A stretch of DNA of 64,000 bases from Theocolax elegans (Eukaryota > Arthropoda > Insecta > Hymenoptera > Cerocephalidae): NCBI GenBank assembly GCA_026168455.1, contig CM047427.1, positions 85,962,670 through 86,026,669 on the forward strand, given 5' to 3'. Shown piece after piece: positions 25,375 to 38,700 of this stretch. Position 1 is the stretch's first letter. Each line of letters opens with the position of its first letter. The notes beneath the pieces were generated by a model. The model searched no databases. It was not told where the DNA came from and worked only from the letters and a program-made list of their open reading frames with translations. Made by a program: the position numbers and the translations under genes.

Positions 25375-26492
25375 TACCAAAACGAGATATTAAAATTTTA
25401 TAATCTAATTTAAAAAATAAATAATAAATTTTAAACTATTATTAGCAAGTTTTAACAAATATTCCAACACTGCCGTTAGATAATAAAACTAATTAAAATA
25501 ATATCAGAGCCGCGGTGGCTCATGGGTAGAGCTCCCGACTCTCACACCGAGGGTCGTGGGTTCGATCCCAGACGTGTACCTCTGAAAATTTTTTCATGTG
25601 CATTTTTCGAACACCGTGACTCAGTGGCTCGGCGTGTCACTATAATGTGACGCCAGTTCAGGTTCGCGTGCGTTTCGTGCATTTTTCAGTGCATGAGAGG
25701 CACGGGCATCTGAACTATAGGGAACGTTAGGGACGCGAAGATGTATATCAAATATTATTTTAACACCCTATGTTTGAATAAGAATTTTATTCTTAATTGT
25801 GTTAAATTTCAATCACGTCATTGATGTTGCAAATAAGTATAAATATTAAAAGTAATGGAGTTTAACACATTGAAATTGTACAAAAAGAATTATTTTGATG
25901 CTTCAATTATAAGGCAGTTATTAAGAAGGTGTTACGAAAGTTAATGTCCACCACGTCAAAGAAGTTTGGAATGGCAATAGATTGGGCCTTATAAATTCGA
26001 GGAAGTTGGTTAAGTTTTTACTAATCGAGATTGGAAAAACGAATGCAGGTTGAACGACTGATTCGACAGCTCGAGTATACATAAGAAAGTGATCAAGAGA
26101 TTTATTTCATTTGATGATTAACATATTGATTCGCTCAAAATTAACACGTCACTTTTTTCGGTTCGCATAAAGAGACATGTTAATTATTATTTTTTTTGGG
26201 TAATTAAATGCAACATCAAAGAGCTGTGGTGTAGGTTTTTCGACTTACTGACTTTTTTTGATCACATACAATTTTAGTCGCGGCTGTGTACGTGACAATG
26301 TATAAATTGTAATTTTTTAAAAAACTTTATGCAATTATTTATACATATATAATAATAAATTAATGAGTTATTACTCTTAATGAGTTATGAATAATAAATA
26401 AACGTTTCATGTAAAATCATTTTTAACTATTAAAATAGAAAATGTTTACGTAGCATCTATTATACATAAATTTGTTTATAGATATATGTATA
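25375..26492. repeat. Tandem duplication, copy 2 (interrupted by SINE)
   Basis: Same sequence as copy 1 apart from a few changes that I can see: one extra T in a T run near 26255, AACGTTTTATG versus AACGTTTCATG near 26400, and TATAAGTAAA versus TATACATAAA near 26463. It also has a 244-bp gain, which is a 238-bp insertion plus a 6-bp target duplication. The very low divergence means a recent event, gene conversion, or two haplotypes assembled in tandem. Confidence 0.93.
25507..25744 (+). mobile_element. tRNA-derived SINE
   Basis: A 238-bp insertion flanked by the 6-bp direct repeat ATATCA (25501-25506 and 25745-25750); the empty site is preserved in copy 1. The head is tRNA-like: A box TGGCTCATGGG at 25516-25526 and B box GGTTCGATCCC at 25559-25569, correctly spaced for RNA polymerase III. 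The run AGGGTCGTGGGTTCGA resembles the anticodon-arm to T-arm region of tRNA-Lys(CTT). The acceptor ends do not pair, so it is not a working tRNA. The body is GC-richer than the flanks. It has a small hairpin at 25631-25654 and two copies of GTGCATTTTTC (about 25600 and 25677). There is no poly(A) tail; the 3' end is GAAGATGT. The family name is unknown to me. Confidence 0.85.
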
Positions 26493-29400
26493 TACTACCA
26501 AAATAATAACGTAAAATTTTTAATTGATTCGCCGTTACGTTCACTTGATATTCTTACGAACGAATGTGCGAAAAATAGGAGGAATCAGCAAATCGTGTAT
26601 CGATCACACTATTATCCCTATATACCAATTGATAGAGTATGTCAAGCAAAGTCACTGAGGTACCGCCTCATGGATAAAGTTGCAGGATAATGAATAAATA
26701 TCTATACCCGAGGCTGGAATGCCGTGCGTCAATGATATTCAGCAAGACTGGACTGAAAAACCAAGTCGACGGGTTCGTCTCTTTTTCCGTGACCCACCGA
26801 TCGAAATCGAGCTTCTGGCATCCAAGACGCGTCCGTTTCGGTTGTTCTAAAGGGGAGAGCTTTAATTTATACCGCGTAAAAGCGAACAATGAGAAAACGC
26901 GTATCTCGATATGGGAATTTCTTGCGACTCCCGATGTTTTTCTCCTGTGTGAATTGCGTTTTATGTTGCAGGTATATATACACGCTCTTACGGATCGTCC
27001 TTTTTTATCTTTACTTTTATTACATTTTTTGTTCAATTTCTTCGGGATTTGTAGAATTTATAATATATATATATATTTATATGCGGAACGTTGAATTTCT
27101 TAATTTCTCGTCGCTATACTTTGCGCGATGTAAGCGTTATCGTGAATGTTAAATGCATTTGCCTGTGTGTACCTAATAGTTAAAATAAAATACAATTCGC
27201 TTAAACAGAACATTTATTGCAATATATTTGAATAAATTATAAATCATAAGGAAATAATTCAAACTCAATATACATTTTACATGTAATCGTTAATAAAAAT
27301 ATGTACCTATAAGGGATTAGGTAGTTTGTAGGAAAATAAATTATACAAAACAATATATATATTTATAGCGTATAATGAAATAAAATCAATGATTAAAGGA
27401 ACTCTCTTTATTGTACGCATTATAATACACATTTGCGCAGCGTCATTTTTTTAATCCGATGCACAAAATACGAGATTACTTTGTTTTTTTTTCCTTCTAG
27501 TAATACTGCGGTAGAGGTGTTACAGTTAGCGGAGAAAATACAAAATTAAATATATAAAATGAAAAATTAAATAGACAGTGTGTTACAAATAAATTACAAG
27601 CCCGCTTACAGCCTACATTTTCTCTTTATAAATTAATGGCTAATGTTTATTTATATAATTATACTTCGTCGTTTTGTTTTTTTCCCTCATTTTCTTATCG
27701 CAATAATTATACGAATGACGGCCGATCAATCGACTCATAGCCATTGATTGATGAACGATTTCTCTCACTCACTCATTCACATTTTTTCTCGCTATAAACA
27801 CCAATACACCGGATAAAATCATCGTCAATTTCAAACAGATGCGATAGCCTTTCGTTACCTATAATTTTTAATTATCATGCTTGTTACAATCTGTCAAACG
27901 TCATGTTCGTTTCACTTCAGTAATATCAAAATTAATTAAGATTTTTTCATTTTTTTTTACGTTGATAACATATACATACATAGATATGTGGGATACGTTA
28001 CAGATATAAAATGATTTGTATTATTGGTTGATTGAACTTTCGTCAAGTTGAATTTATTAAATATGTTTAACTTATACCAAATTATGAAAAAGTTAAGGTA
28101 GAAAGTTATTCGCAGTCGATAAAAAAAAAGCAACAATGGTAAAAAAAATGTGTAAAAAATCATGATCAGTTGTGCGGCGACAATTTCACTTTGTGAATAT
28201 AAATTCGATCTTGGCACAAATGATGGACTTTATTGAATGACGTATAATCCATATATTGTCCGTACGGCATGAAATTCACAGCATAGAAAATTCTCTGTCA
28301 CCAGAGTCGCCTCTTTCATGCGCCGATATTTTCCCTTCTCGAGTTTTTTTTGCACTGTTATTATTATTTTCGCGAAAAAAGAAATAATGTATCAAGCACT
28401 TCATATTTCCCTATTCAAGTGGAAAACATGCGTTGAAAACAACAATCGAGTTCTTCACTATTTTGTTTTCGACCTCTTGTCATTACAAAATTTTAGTATT
28501 GTACAACGAGGGTTATTAAAATAGACTGTACAAAAAGTAATAATACAATTTGTATAAAAATTTTTTAGACAATCAATTATTTATATATGTAAATGTATAT
28601 TTATATGTATATCTATATATATATAATTATGAATGTTAATGAAATATAATAAGATACAATAAAATTAATGATAAGTTAATAATTTATTATTTCGTTTAAT
28701 CAACTGGAAATCTCCTTTTTTTTACAATTACGTTTAGTGATATGTATCTACCATTAATTCAGTATATAAATAATCATTCTTACGATTCGTTAATAATTTT
28801 AAAACCTTTGGTACTATACATTATTCTAAAAATATATAAAATAAAAAAGCTATTAATTACAATCTGATGTAAAAAAACGAATTAATTTAAGTTAGTGAAA
28901 ATTTAATACATAGTCTAAGGTACTAAAATAACTAGTAACTAGTACGAGTTTTTTTGTATAAAAAAAAATAATTAATACTAGAAAATATAAGAATACTTCG
29001 TGAAGTTTTTCGTGTTTAATTTCTTTTGCGTATTAAAACTTTGCTTATGCAGTAAGTCGAAAACAATGATAGCTTACACCTGACGAAAAAAAATTTAGAG
29101 ATCGCGGAAATATCAAACTGATCTACTAACGGTTGAAGTAAATAGTTCTTTAATATTATTAAACGAGTATTATGCGTTGAAAAGAGACATCAACATGTAT
29201 TTCAGTCATTAAGTAGCCTGTTTACGTGGACAACGAGTACGATTAAATTGAACAGTTAATTTCTCAATTGTATTTTTTATGAAAAAGGTATATATATATT
29301 ATATTAAAATTAAGATAAAATACGCACTTCTTGATAGATTGTGTGGTATTCAATCGTTAAATCAGTTTTGCACAAATTTTTCATGTAAAGATACAAAAAT

Positions 29401-29769
29401 TTTAGTGAAATTTTCAAAAGATTTATCGGAAGAAATGGGGTAAACTGGTAAGCTAATTAAGTTTTCTGTAAATTATTAATATTTTATCAAACGTGTAATG
29501 AATATTTTAAATTTTGATATTGCAACGTATAACATCTAGTCAATGATGTATTTCATTAAAAATATTAATTTAAATTAAAAAAGGTAATAAATTTGGTTTC
29601 CTGTTCTAAGTTTCGATCGATTCCATATTTAATATCAACAAATGAGAATACCAAGAATAAATGAAGCAATCTTTTGAAATGTACTAAAACTCTGTTATCC
29701 TCGCGCAATGAATGACAAACACTGAAGTATCCTCGTTGAAATAAAAATTGTCCGAAATCACGGTAATAT
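26493..29769. other. AT-rich DNA downstream of Wnt10, probable 3' UTR in part
   Basis: No coding exon recognised. The part nearest 29769 should carry the Wnt10 3' UTR (minus strand). A canonical AATAAA on the minus strand occurs at 28688-28683, about 1.1 kb past the stop, but others follow in this AT-rich DNA and the true end cannot be told. Open frames at 26668-27152 overlap on both strands and look like chance. Confidence 0.5.
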
Positions 29770-32700
29770 TCACTTACACACCGTGATCCACTCCTCGACA
29801 GTGCAGTTCTGGCACTGGACAAAGCAGCACCAGTGAAATTTGCAACCACACCTCTCGGTCCTCCGTTGCCTCACAACGTTATATCCTCTTCCGCAACACA
29901 ACGAGGCGCATCCATCGCCACCTGCACTCGGTCGATTGCATCTTCTACCCGACGTACCAGCTATATCAGCCTGAGAATCGCGTTCGCAAAAGTTTGGTGA
30001 TTTTTGAAAGAAGAACAGTTGACTCGCGAGGTTTTGGGATTTACGACCTTTTCTTCCTTGGTGATTCGAGGAAGCTGCTGCATTTCCGGCGCTGTTACGA
30101 TGCTTGCGCTTACGTTCTGGTCGATTTCGTCGACGGAATCCACGAACTCGGTTCAACGGAGTGACATTGCCGAAATTACTTTGGGCTACGGCGACCGCGT
30201 TGCGGAAACGATTTTTTAACGTGCGACCGACGATTCGAAAATCGGGCACGACTTTCCAGCAGGTTTTGAGCTCGCACGAGCCTGACATCCCGTGACACTT
30301 ACATCGGACTTGCATGTTGCTTGCTACCGCCTGGAATTCAACAAATTTTATGTTCTTCTTTTAATATTACAGTTTTTACGCAAGACATCTAAATCTATCA
30401 ATCAGATAATCAATTAATTTTAATACTGCACAACTGTACAAAGTGCAGCAATTTATTTCAATATAATGGTTTTCCTATTTTATTTTCACGTTGTTAGTCC
30501 TTTGTATAAATGAGAATTCGGGTTCGATGTTGATAATTACGCATAAAACCCGTAATAAAGTCAACAAAATAATCTTATTATACGCGTCGAAAGTAACTTA
30601 AACGATTAGAACGGTCTCACGGATAAAAAGTCGATAGGAAATCGAGGAACCGTCCGATCCGCACAGTGTTATAATAGGATTTTTTTTTCTCCCATCGAGG
30701 CGCATACGAACTTCCTTAGCAAGAACTCGGCTCTCGATAGATCCATCAGAAAATTAGACTCGTAAAATTCACCGGGTATTTGCCGTTTCACTATACGAAA
30801 GAATATGAAAAAAAAGGCTACACGAGGTAACCGCGTCTAATGCAACGTCATTCTCCGCGGGAAAAGAAACGGGTCCGGAATAAAGGTAGTGTATAAAAAA
30901 TACCGAATCCAAAGCTTTGTACAAACAGGTATATACTGCGAATATCCATCCCGTAGGTGGGTATATATATATATACATATATATACACAAGGATTCTTTT
31001 AGACAAAGAGGTGTCGCGTACAAAACAGTTAATGAGTCTACGGCTGGGTGGTCTGGAGGGGTGGAGGGGCGGAGGGGGAGGGGAGGGCCTTAATAACGCC
31101 GTGGAGAGAGCAAGAAGAAGAGAAGAAGGGACTTGTTTATTTTTCCGAGCCGACGGGCAAGAAGACGCGGAAATGGGGGAAAGAAGAGAAGAATACAGCC
31201 GCGTAGTTGAGGGAGATGTACGAATCTTTGTGATTCTTAGCGATCGGTCCTCTTCGCGGTTAGACCTCATTAGTCGCAACATTTGATTTACACGCGTTAT
31301 AAATTTTGGGATCATTTGTATTTTACGGTTAATTGGGATCATTATGACGTCGTAAACGGTTTTAATTGTAATATTTAATTGTGATTGGTTCTTCTGATTT
31401 TAATAAGAATGATGGAGATCGTCAGGAAGTTCCGAATACCAAATTTTATTGGAGAAAATGGACAATGGGTTATATAGTTCTGGAAACTCTGGTGTTCTCT
31501 CGTTTCTTCTGCTTCTAATTTACTATCCAAGTCCATTCATCTTTTTTGCATATTAAGAACAGACTCCTTTTTTTCCCTTACTGACTAAATTTAGATTTAT
31601 TTCAATCTCAACGTTTCCCATTTTAATTTATATTTTTAACAATACATCGTTCTTTTGTGCGGTAATGCTAATTTGGTAATTACAACAATTTTTTAAATAT
31701 TCTGTTAAATCACACCAAGCGATCCAGAAGAAGATAGAGAAGTTCACATAGGTTGAAAAATATATTTAGAAAGAAAGAACGTTATAATCAGATAATACTA
31801 ACGTTGCGGCCTGCTTGATTATTGTGTAGATTGACCGTAGACTGTATATCGCCAGCGACCTCGCGGGCGTCTAGGAACTGTTTCGAGAACTCCATGCCGT
31901 ACTCGAGATTGTGAGAGCAACCGCCCCATTTCCATTGGGTGCCCCCTGTTCCGGTCTTCGTCGCCTTACCCGTGTAGCTCGAGGGGTCGCAACCACAGGA
32001 TATCAGTCGACCCATACTGCAGGCGCGCGACACGCTGTGAGCCACCCCCGCTGACGAGATTGCGTAAACGAACCCCGTTTCTCTATATCCTGGAACAAAC
32101 AAGCCCGATATCTTCCGTACATATCAATTATTTCCATTAACGCGTTGATACAAAGTTTATAAATACATTTTTTCTGTTATTTATACTTAATTTTTTTTAC
32201 GAGATAGCAATTCTATTTTCTTTGTATTACCAACGATGCAACTATAACCTAAATTGATCGTACATTACCGTCCATATAAGTTTATAGGAACATCAGTAAC
32301 TTTTTCATTTAAATGTGTATTATATTTTATCTATAGTGTTTAACAATCCACTACTTTCTTTACCTTTCAACTTATATCACTCAAAATTACTAGCATTAAT
32401 TATTAAAAAAAATGTAGTTGGTGGGACGATTTTTTTGAATAAAATTTTTTAAATCTTTCCATTAAAAACAATGTAAATGTATTTTTTTTTAAATAAAAAA
32501 GTGATATCAGATTAAAGATGAAGATTATACCTGTATTTCGTATTTCTTCTATTTAAAATTATTCTACGATATTTTCTTCGAAAGTTGTGGATTGTTATAC
32601 ATGAGATAAAATATAATACACATTTAAATGAAAAAGTTACGGATGTTCCTAAACTTATGGACGGTGTTGTAGCATATACACCTTTCTGATGTTGAGCATC

Positions 32701-35700
32701 GCAGAATTACTATCAAATTGGTATAGGTAATACGCAGGGTTTAGGTAAATGGTGAAATACAAACGCAAACTCAGTAAATAAATCACTTAGCGCAATGATG
32801 AACCTATCGAGGTAGTAGTATTATTTAAACAAATGAATAAATCACCTCGCGAAACCTTTTGTGTGTTTCCCATTTTCACCGGGGAAGTATATTAATCGTG
32901 TTCTCCAGTGGGCTTATATATACTCCATTACAACAGGAGAAAAATGTCAGGACAAAGAGACGCCGGACAAGAACCAGGAGAAAGAAGATAAAGGGGTATC
33001 CTCGAACCCAGGACAGCTGCCGGGAGTGTCGAGAGCAACTTCGACTCGTCAGCTTAGCAAATTGCGAATCTCTAATACGCGATCGAGTTTCCGTACATGG
33101 TGCCTAGGGAATTTCGTCTTTATAAGGGACGCGACACTCTAAAATGGGAGGAGAAATAATCTTGCGTATGGAGTTTACTTTATAATCTACGAGTTGCGCG
33201 CAATCAATTCTCTCTTTGTTTTTCAACAATGAAATATGGGTATACGGCAGTTAAAGTATTACGTTTTTTTCAACGCAATATTATTTTTTTTCGAATTTTA
33301 GATAATTTATTGGCACTGCTACTTCAATACATTTTTGTCCTTATTATTTTTGGTGACTTTAAAAGATTTTAGTACTTAATGCTCAAAATTCGAATTTTTT
33401 AGTTAGTATTTGTAAATATATGTTACAAAAAGGTATACGCTACACCATAATACAATGGTGAGAGAATTCTTAAAATTTAACGACTCTATATTTTTCCGTA
33501 AATTTTAAATAAATGGGACAATCGACATCTCAATTTAAGTTTTAAACCGAGAAACGATCGTAAACCTCAGCTGGCCTCGGCAGATGACGATTGGTCACGC
33601 GTCGATCTTTTAGATCGCTTTTCCAGGTGTCGAGATCATTTTCGCGCCTACTTCCTCCATTTCGGAGGACGAAAATATCAATTCTTGGAAGATCTGTGTC
33701 GAAACGATAAGAATGACGCAGTTAATCATCGAATTCTTGGAATACATATATATATATAGGTATACGTATTTTGTGAAATCGATCATCGATTAATGGCGGT
33801 ACGTTGATTTATACACACCTACAAATATTCTAATGTAATGAACCGTAAAATTCTCCATCTCGTATATTAATGTGAGCACGTTCGAGTAATTGAAATGAGT
33901 TGAGGAGGTCTCTTGCTTGGGTTTTCGAGTGAGGTGTTTCGTTCGGTTTGCGTGGCACGTAACGCGCGATGGGCGATTTATATGTCACACCGTACGCGAG
34001 GCACACTCCGGCTTATCTTATGGAACTGGAATTATGGGTAAAGTTTTTATGTAAACCTTGACGAGTTAGACGGTTTATTTGTCACTAGAGATGAGGAACA
34101 TTTGATAAAGGGACTCGCATTGCGGTACTTTTACGATTCCCTTATGAATTTGGATAAATAGAGATACGAAGAAAGGTGTATAATTTATATAGTTTTGAGA
34201 GTAGTACGAGTAACGTGTATACATCTCGTCCGGCAACAAAATAACGGAATATATAAATGTTGTAGGTTAGAGGGAGAAAATGCAGGAGTTATCATCGGAT
34301 GATCGAGATCGGTATAAAAATGGATATACCTCTCTGTAGCATGACGCTGCTATGCTGAGTGACGCTGCTGGGCGTGAGCGAGGAGCAGTTCCACCTGTGC
34401 CACATGAACTGGTGCTGGCATTCGGATATTGCCATCTGCAGCCCCTTGACGGCTGCCACCGTCACATCCGGGTTCTTGTGGCAGAGCTCGCGTTGCTCTT
34501 TGGTCAGTCCCGGTATGCCGTTACAGACGACCGCACTGCTGCTCACCCAATCGTCAACCGAGTTGCTCATTAAGCAGCCCTACCCTGTAACAACATCCAT
34601 AGTAATTTTCATTATTACTATATCGCTCCATTTGGTCAACCAAGATATTTGTCTTGTCTTATCTTATGCCTAACACGAAGAATTTGCACATTACTCCTGA
34701 CAAATCTGGAGTACCAATTTTTTACTTACTTTGCGCAATACTTACTCGTTATTTTTTAATACTATTTTTCATTAATATTCATATTACGTATATTTATTCA
34801 ATAATATTTAACTAAACAACTAAAGTATAAACAAGCTTCGCAAGTAAAAACAAATATACCATCGCATTGTTAGCATAAGGAGAATGAACCATACGTATTG
34901 ATAATAAGTCTTCATTTAAAATAGAGGCTACAATGTAAGTACCTTAAATTCAATATGTTATTGCGAGGAAATAAGAAGCATAAAATAATGAATGCAATGT
35001 AGTTTGAAAAAGAATACTTAAAAATACGGTGGTCCTCCCCAAAGATAAATTCATCGAAGACAATCTCTACGAAGGAAAGATCGTCCTCGTTCTCAATTAA
35101 TTATCCTCGTGATCGAAATAATTACATCGAAAAAAGTTGAGTCCAGGACAAACTATTCAGGAACCTCCGGGTATATAAATACCTATATGCGTATATACAT
35201 ATATCGATTGGGATAAACTGCCGGGCCGTCGCGAACAAGATCACCGCGGGTTTCCCACGCAACGCGACGATCGGTTTGAGTGATTCCGCCCGGTAGAGAA
35301 GATTCCGGAATTCCTTGCAGTCGCGGCATGCCGAGGATCTCTACCGAAAACTCTTCGTTATCGGATTCCCCAATCGCAGTACGCCACTCGATTTCGAATT
35401 AATGCGTCCGTCGAAGATCGCGCATTAATTTGGTTTTGCGTTTTCTCCAAAAACTTCGATGTGATTTATCGGTTCAATGGGAAATTAGCGGCTTGGTAGT
35501 ACGTATATATATATATATGAGGCTCACTTCTACATGCCAGACGACTGTTTAGTCGCAAATCGTATTTCGATTTCGATGATAACGATCGATCTGCCGAGAT
35601 TCGCTAACCATTGGAATTAGTTTTTATGCAAATATCTGGTTATTTTTAGAACACTGTTTAATTACCCTATTTAAAGAAATTAATTGGGTTTGCGGAATTT

Positions 35701-38700
35701 AAGTAAATGGACACTTTTATCGTCACGTAGATAAATCATTTGTAATTATTAAAATTAGATTATATTTATTATTACGTTAACAACTGTTTATTAAATGTTT
35801 TGGTGAGCTGCGTTTATTACGGACTCTTAACTTTGAACGTGTGCACCTCCTTTTCTTCGAGTTATTAATTCTTTAGCGATAATGTTGGATCGTGCGTACT
35901 TGTCCTAAATTAATTAGGGTAACGGCTCGGCCATTAGGCAACGAACGACGCTTAAGATAGCGTTCCTAAGAGCTCGACTTGGCGCAGATGGCCTTATCGT
36001 TTCTTTGAGCGTTCGCACCTTTTGACCCCGAATACCTCGTATAGAGGCGAGAAAACAGGCGCGGTCGTACATAAAATATAAAAATACTGCAGTTGTTACG
36101 ATCGACGGACGATTCAGAGTTTCTTAATTTATAAAAGAAAAAACGGTCGATCACTAATACGATCGGAATTTTCGTTAATTTTATTTACAATAACATTATA
36201 AATGAATAAAAAAGTGTTGAATAAGATATATATAGTTAAATTCCCAATGTACGATAAGAGAGAAAAAGGAAGTGCAGTGTATTTTTATTGCACGCATCAG
36301 ATGGAGAGAATAAAAAAATGTACGAAGATACAGGCTCGGAAGAGAAGGAAGGTAGGTTCTTACGAAACGGGCCCTCGTGAATTTCAGGTGCGACGGAGTT
36401 ATCTGTGGTACAAATTAGCCGACGTGCTTCCCCTAAAGTAAAAGCTGTGTAAGGTTAGCGCGCGCGACGAGCAAAACGAATATAGGGAGGGCCGCTGCGT
36501 CGACATATAAAGGAAGGAGGAGTGTTTGCGGAGGACACGGCACAATGTGCGCGTGCTCGCTCGCCTCCGCGCTCAGCTTCTGAGGCAGCTCACTGTGGGA
36601 AAAAGAGGCTCTCCTGCACCGCGCTTTCTCTCGTGTTATTGAGAGCTACCATTACCGGTACACCGCCGGCTATCTTTCGCGCTATTGATGATCCGGGGAA
36701 CCCAGATTAATGATGGCTGGACGAACGAATTGCCAGGGGTAGATGCTATTGAGAAGTGTTGACTCTTTCCTTTTTCCCTTTCTTTTTTTTTTCAACTCGA
36801 CCGAATTTAAATTTGAGCTTACATCTTATTATTCTTTTTCTTTGACGTCATCTCTCGCAATTTGATTAATTTAATCTATCCATATATACTTTATTTTTTC
36901 TTTTCTCTGTTATAATATACGGATACAAGAACATTCAATGCGGATCGAGTTCCCTTTACATCCCTATTGTTTGTTTTAATAAAACTATAAGTTTAAGCGA
37001 ACCTGTTTACGTAATTTAATAGAAAAAATTATGATTGTTTCGTGGAAGCTATTTGGTAAAGGTGCAGGTTTTCTCACGAGGCGCTTGCAGTATGTACCTA
37101 TATGTGTATACGATAATATTTTTATTCCGTTAAACTGTTATCGAGGAATCCAAAGGATAAAATAGATTTATTCCCGGCGTCGCAGAGTCAAAATGATATT
37201 AACGCACGAAAAAATACATACATACTTTTACCGACTTATGAGCGTGTACTTGCTCAACTCCTTAATAAATGACGGGGCGCGAGGGCATTAATTTTAATGA
37301 TGCAACCTCCTGTATAAGATAATAATTTTAAGTCGTTGGCATAAATTATCGGCTATCTACCCCAAGAAAAGTTGGCGATTCGTCAAAATGTGTACCTATA
37401 CGAGGGAAGAGGAGGTAGATAAATCAACTCGAGAGAGTCGTGGCAAGTGCCACCATAAAACACGATTGTCGACGATCAATTGAGCATGCGAATTGTCTCT
37501 CTCTCTCTCTTTCTCGTACACGATGACACAATGATCGAGAGGTATTGTATCGGCATTCGGCGAGATTAGTTGGTTATGCTAGATGTTTCTAAAACCGGCG
37601 ATTCGATGCTTTTATAGATTTATGCATTTACGTAAAAAGATTTTTCTCGCGGTTGGCGATAATTAATAGCCGCGCAATCTTAGTTTATAGAATACAATAA
37701 CTCTACGAATCTACGATTAATAATAGTGAAATTAAGTATCGAGGTTTGACAAGGAAAAAAAGAATGTACAACCAATGTGTATAGAAAATATGAGAACGTA
37801 ATATCCTAATATTGACACTAAACCGATCGATACGAAGAACCATAATACTTTTATCGCGATAAAACAAGGGATATACTCGGTCCTCGTATATACATGCGTG
37901 TCTCGCATTTTTGTAATAACCCAGGGGTCGCGGAAGAATCCAAGATGGCGCACGCGTGTGTTTTATTTACCCTTCTCGAAATGAGAAGGAATTTCGCTTT
38001 TAATGGGAGGATTCGTTCTCGCGGAGATAAAACCGAGCGAGTTGACGCACCCGGCGATCGGGCGAGGGAGGGGGCGAGGAGGGGACGGGGGGAGAGAGAA
38101 AAGCCGACGTGCGTATACGCGGGTTGCGCAAAGATAGCCATCGGGCCCGTCGCTAATGTCGAAGCGGGGAGAATCGCTTTATAAGTAATTGCCCGCGCTT
38201 TGCCTTCGATTAACGTTCGGAGAGAGCTTATTTCAATTTTATCTGTCTTTGTTGGACGACGAGTTTCGTATATATATATATATGCTTCCTTGGTTCACGA
38301 GGTTCAATCGAGTTATGAAAATCTCTGATTTATTCCCAACGCCTCCTTTCTTTTACGAAATTTATCTTTTACGCGCGATTATCATTATTATTATCATTTT
38401 TTTATTTTAATAAAAATATTTACTAGCGAAGATAAGTTTCAGTGAAAGCTCTTATACCTTAATGCTTTTAAAATGCAACCAATTACATTTGTTGAAATAT
38501 ATTGCACGTGTGTAAACGTGTATATGTTTAATTAATTTTTTCTTTAAATCTGTACGGGTAAAATAACTTTCATATACCGAGTTAATTTTCATAAAACATA
38601 TAATTGAATTAACGCAAACAATTTTAAACGTACGTTCTAATTTATACCCAAGATTTCACCAACTCGAACATTAATTTCTAGATTTCTAAAATATAACGTA

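Noticed and set aside
25507..25578. Functional tRNA gene
   Set aside because: A and B boxes are present but the acceptor and anticodon stems do not pair properly, and the sequence continues into a SINE body with a target-site duplication.
29565..29849. 94-codon minus-strand frame beside the Wnt10 3' exon
   Set aside because: It overlaps the Wnt10 coding end in another frame and runs into the AT-rich 3' region; no signature.
30848..31342. 164-codon minus-strand frame in Wnt10 intron 3
   Set aside because: Low-complexity SPPPPPPLHPS-type sequence from a G/C-run block, lying within an intron of a well-supported gene.
34352..34673. Plus-strand frames of 73 and 104 codons
   Set aside because: Antisense shadows of Wnt10 exon 2, whose minus-strand frame carries conserved Wnt residues.
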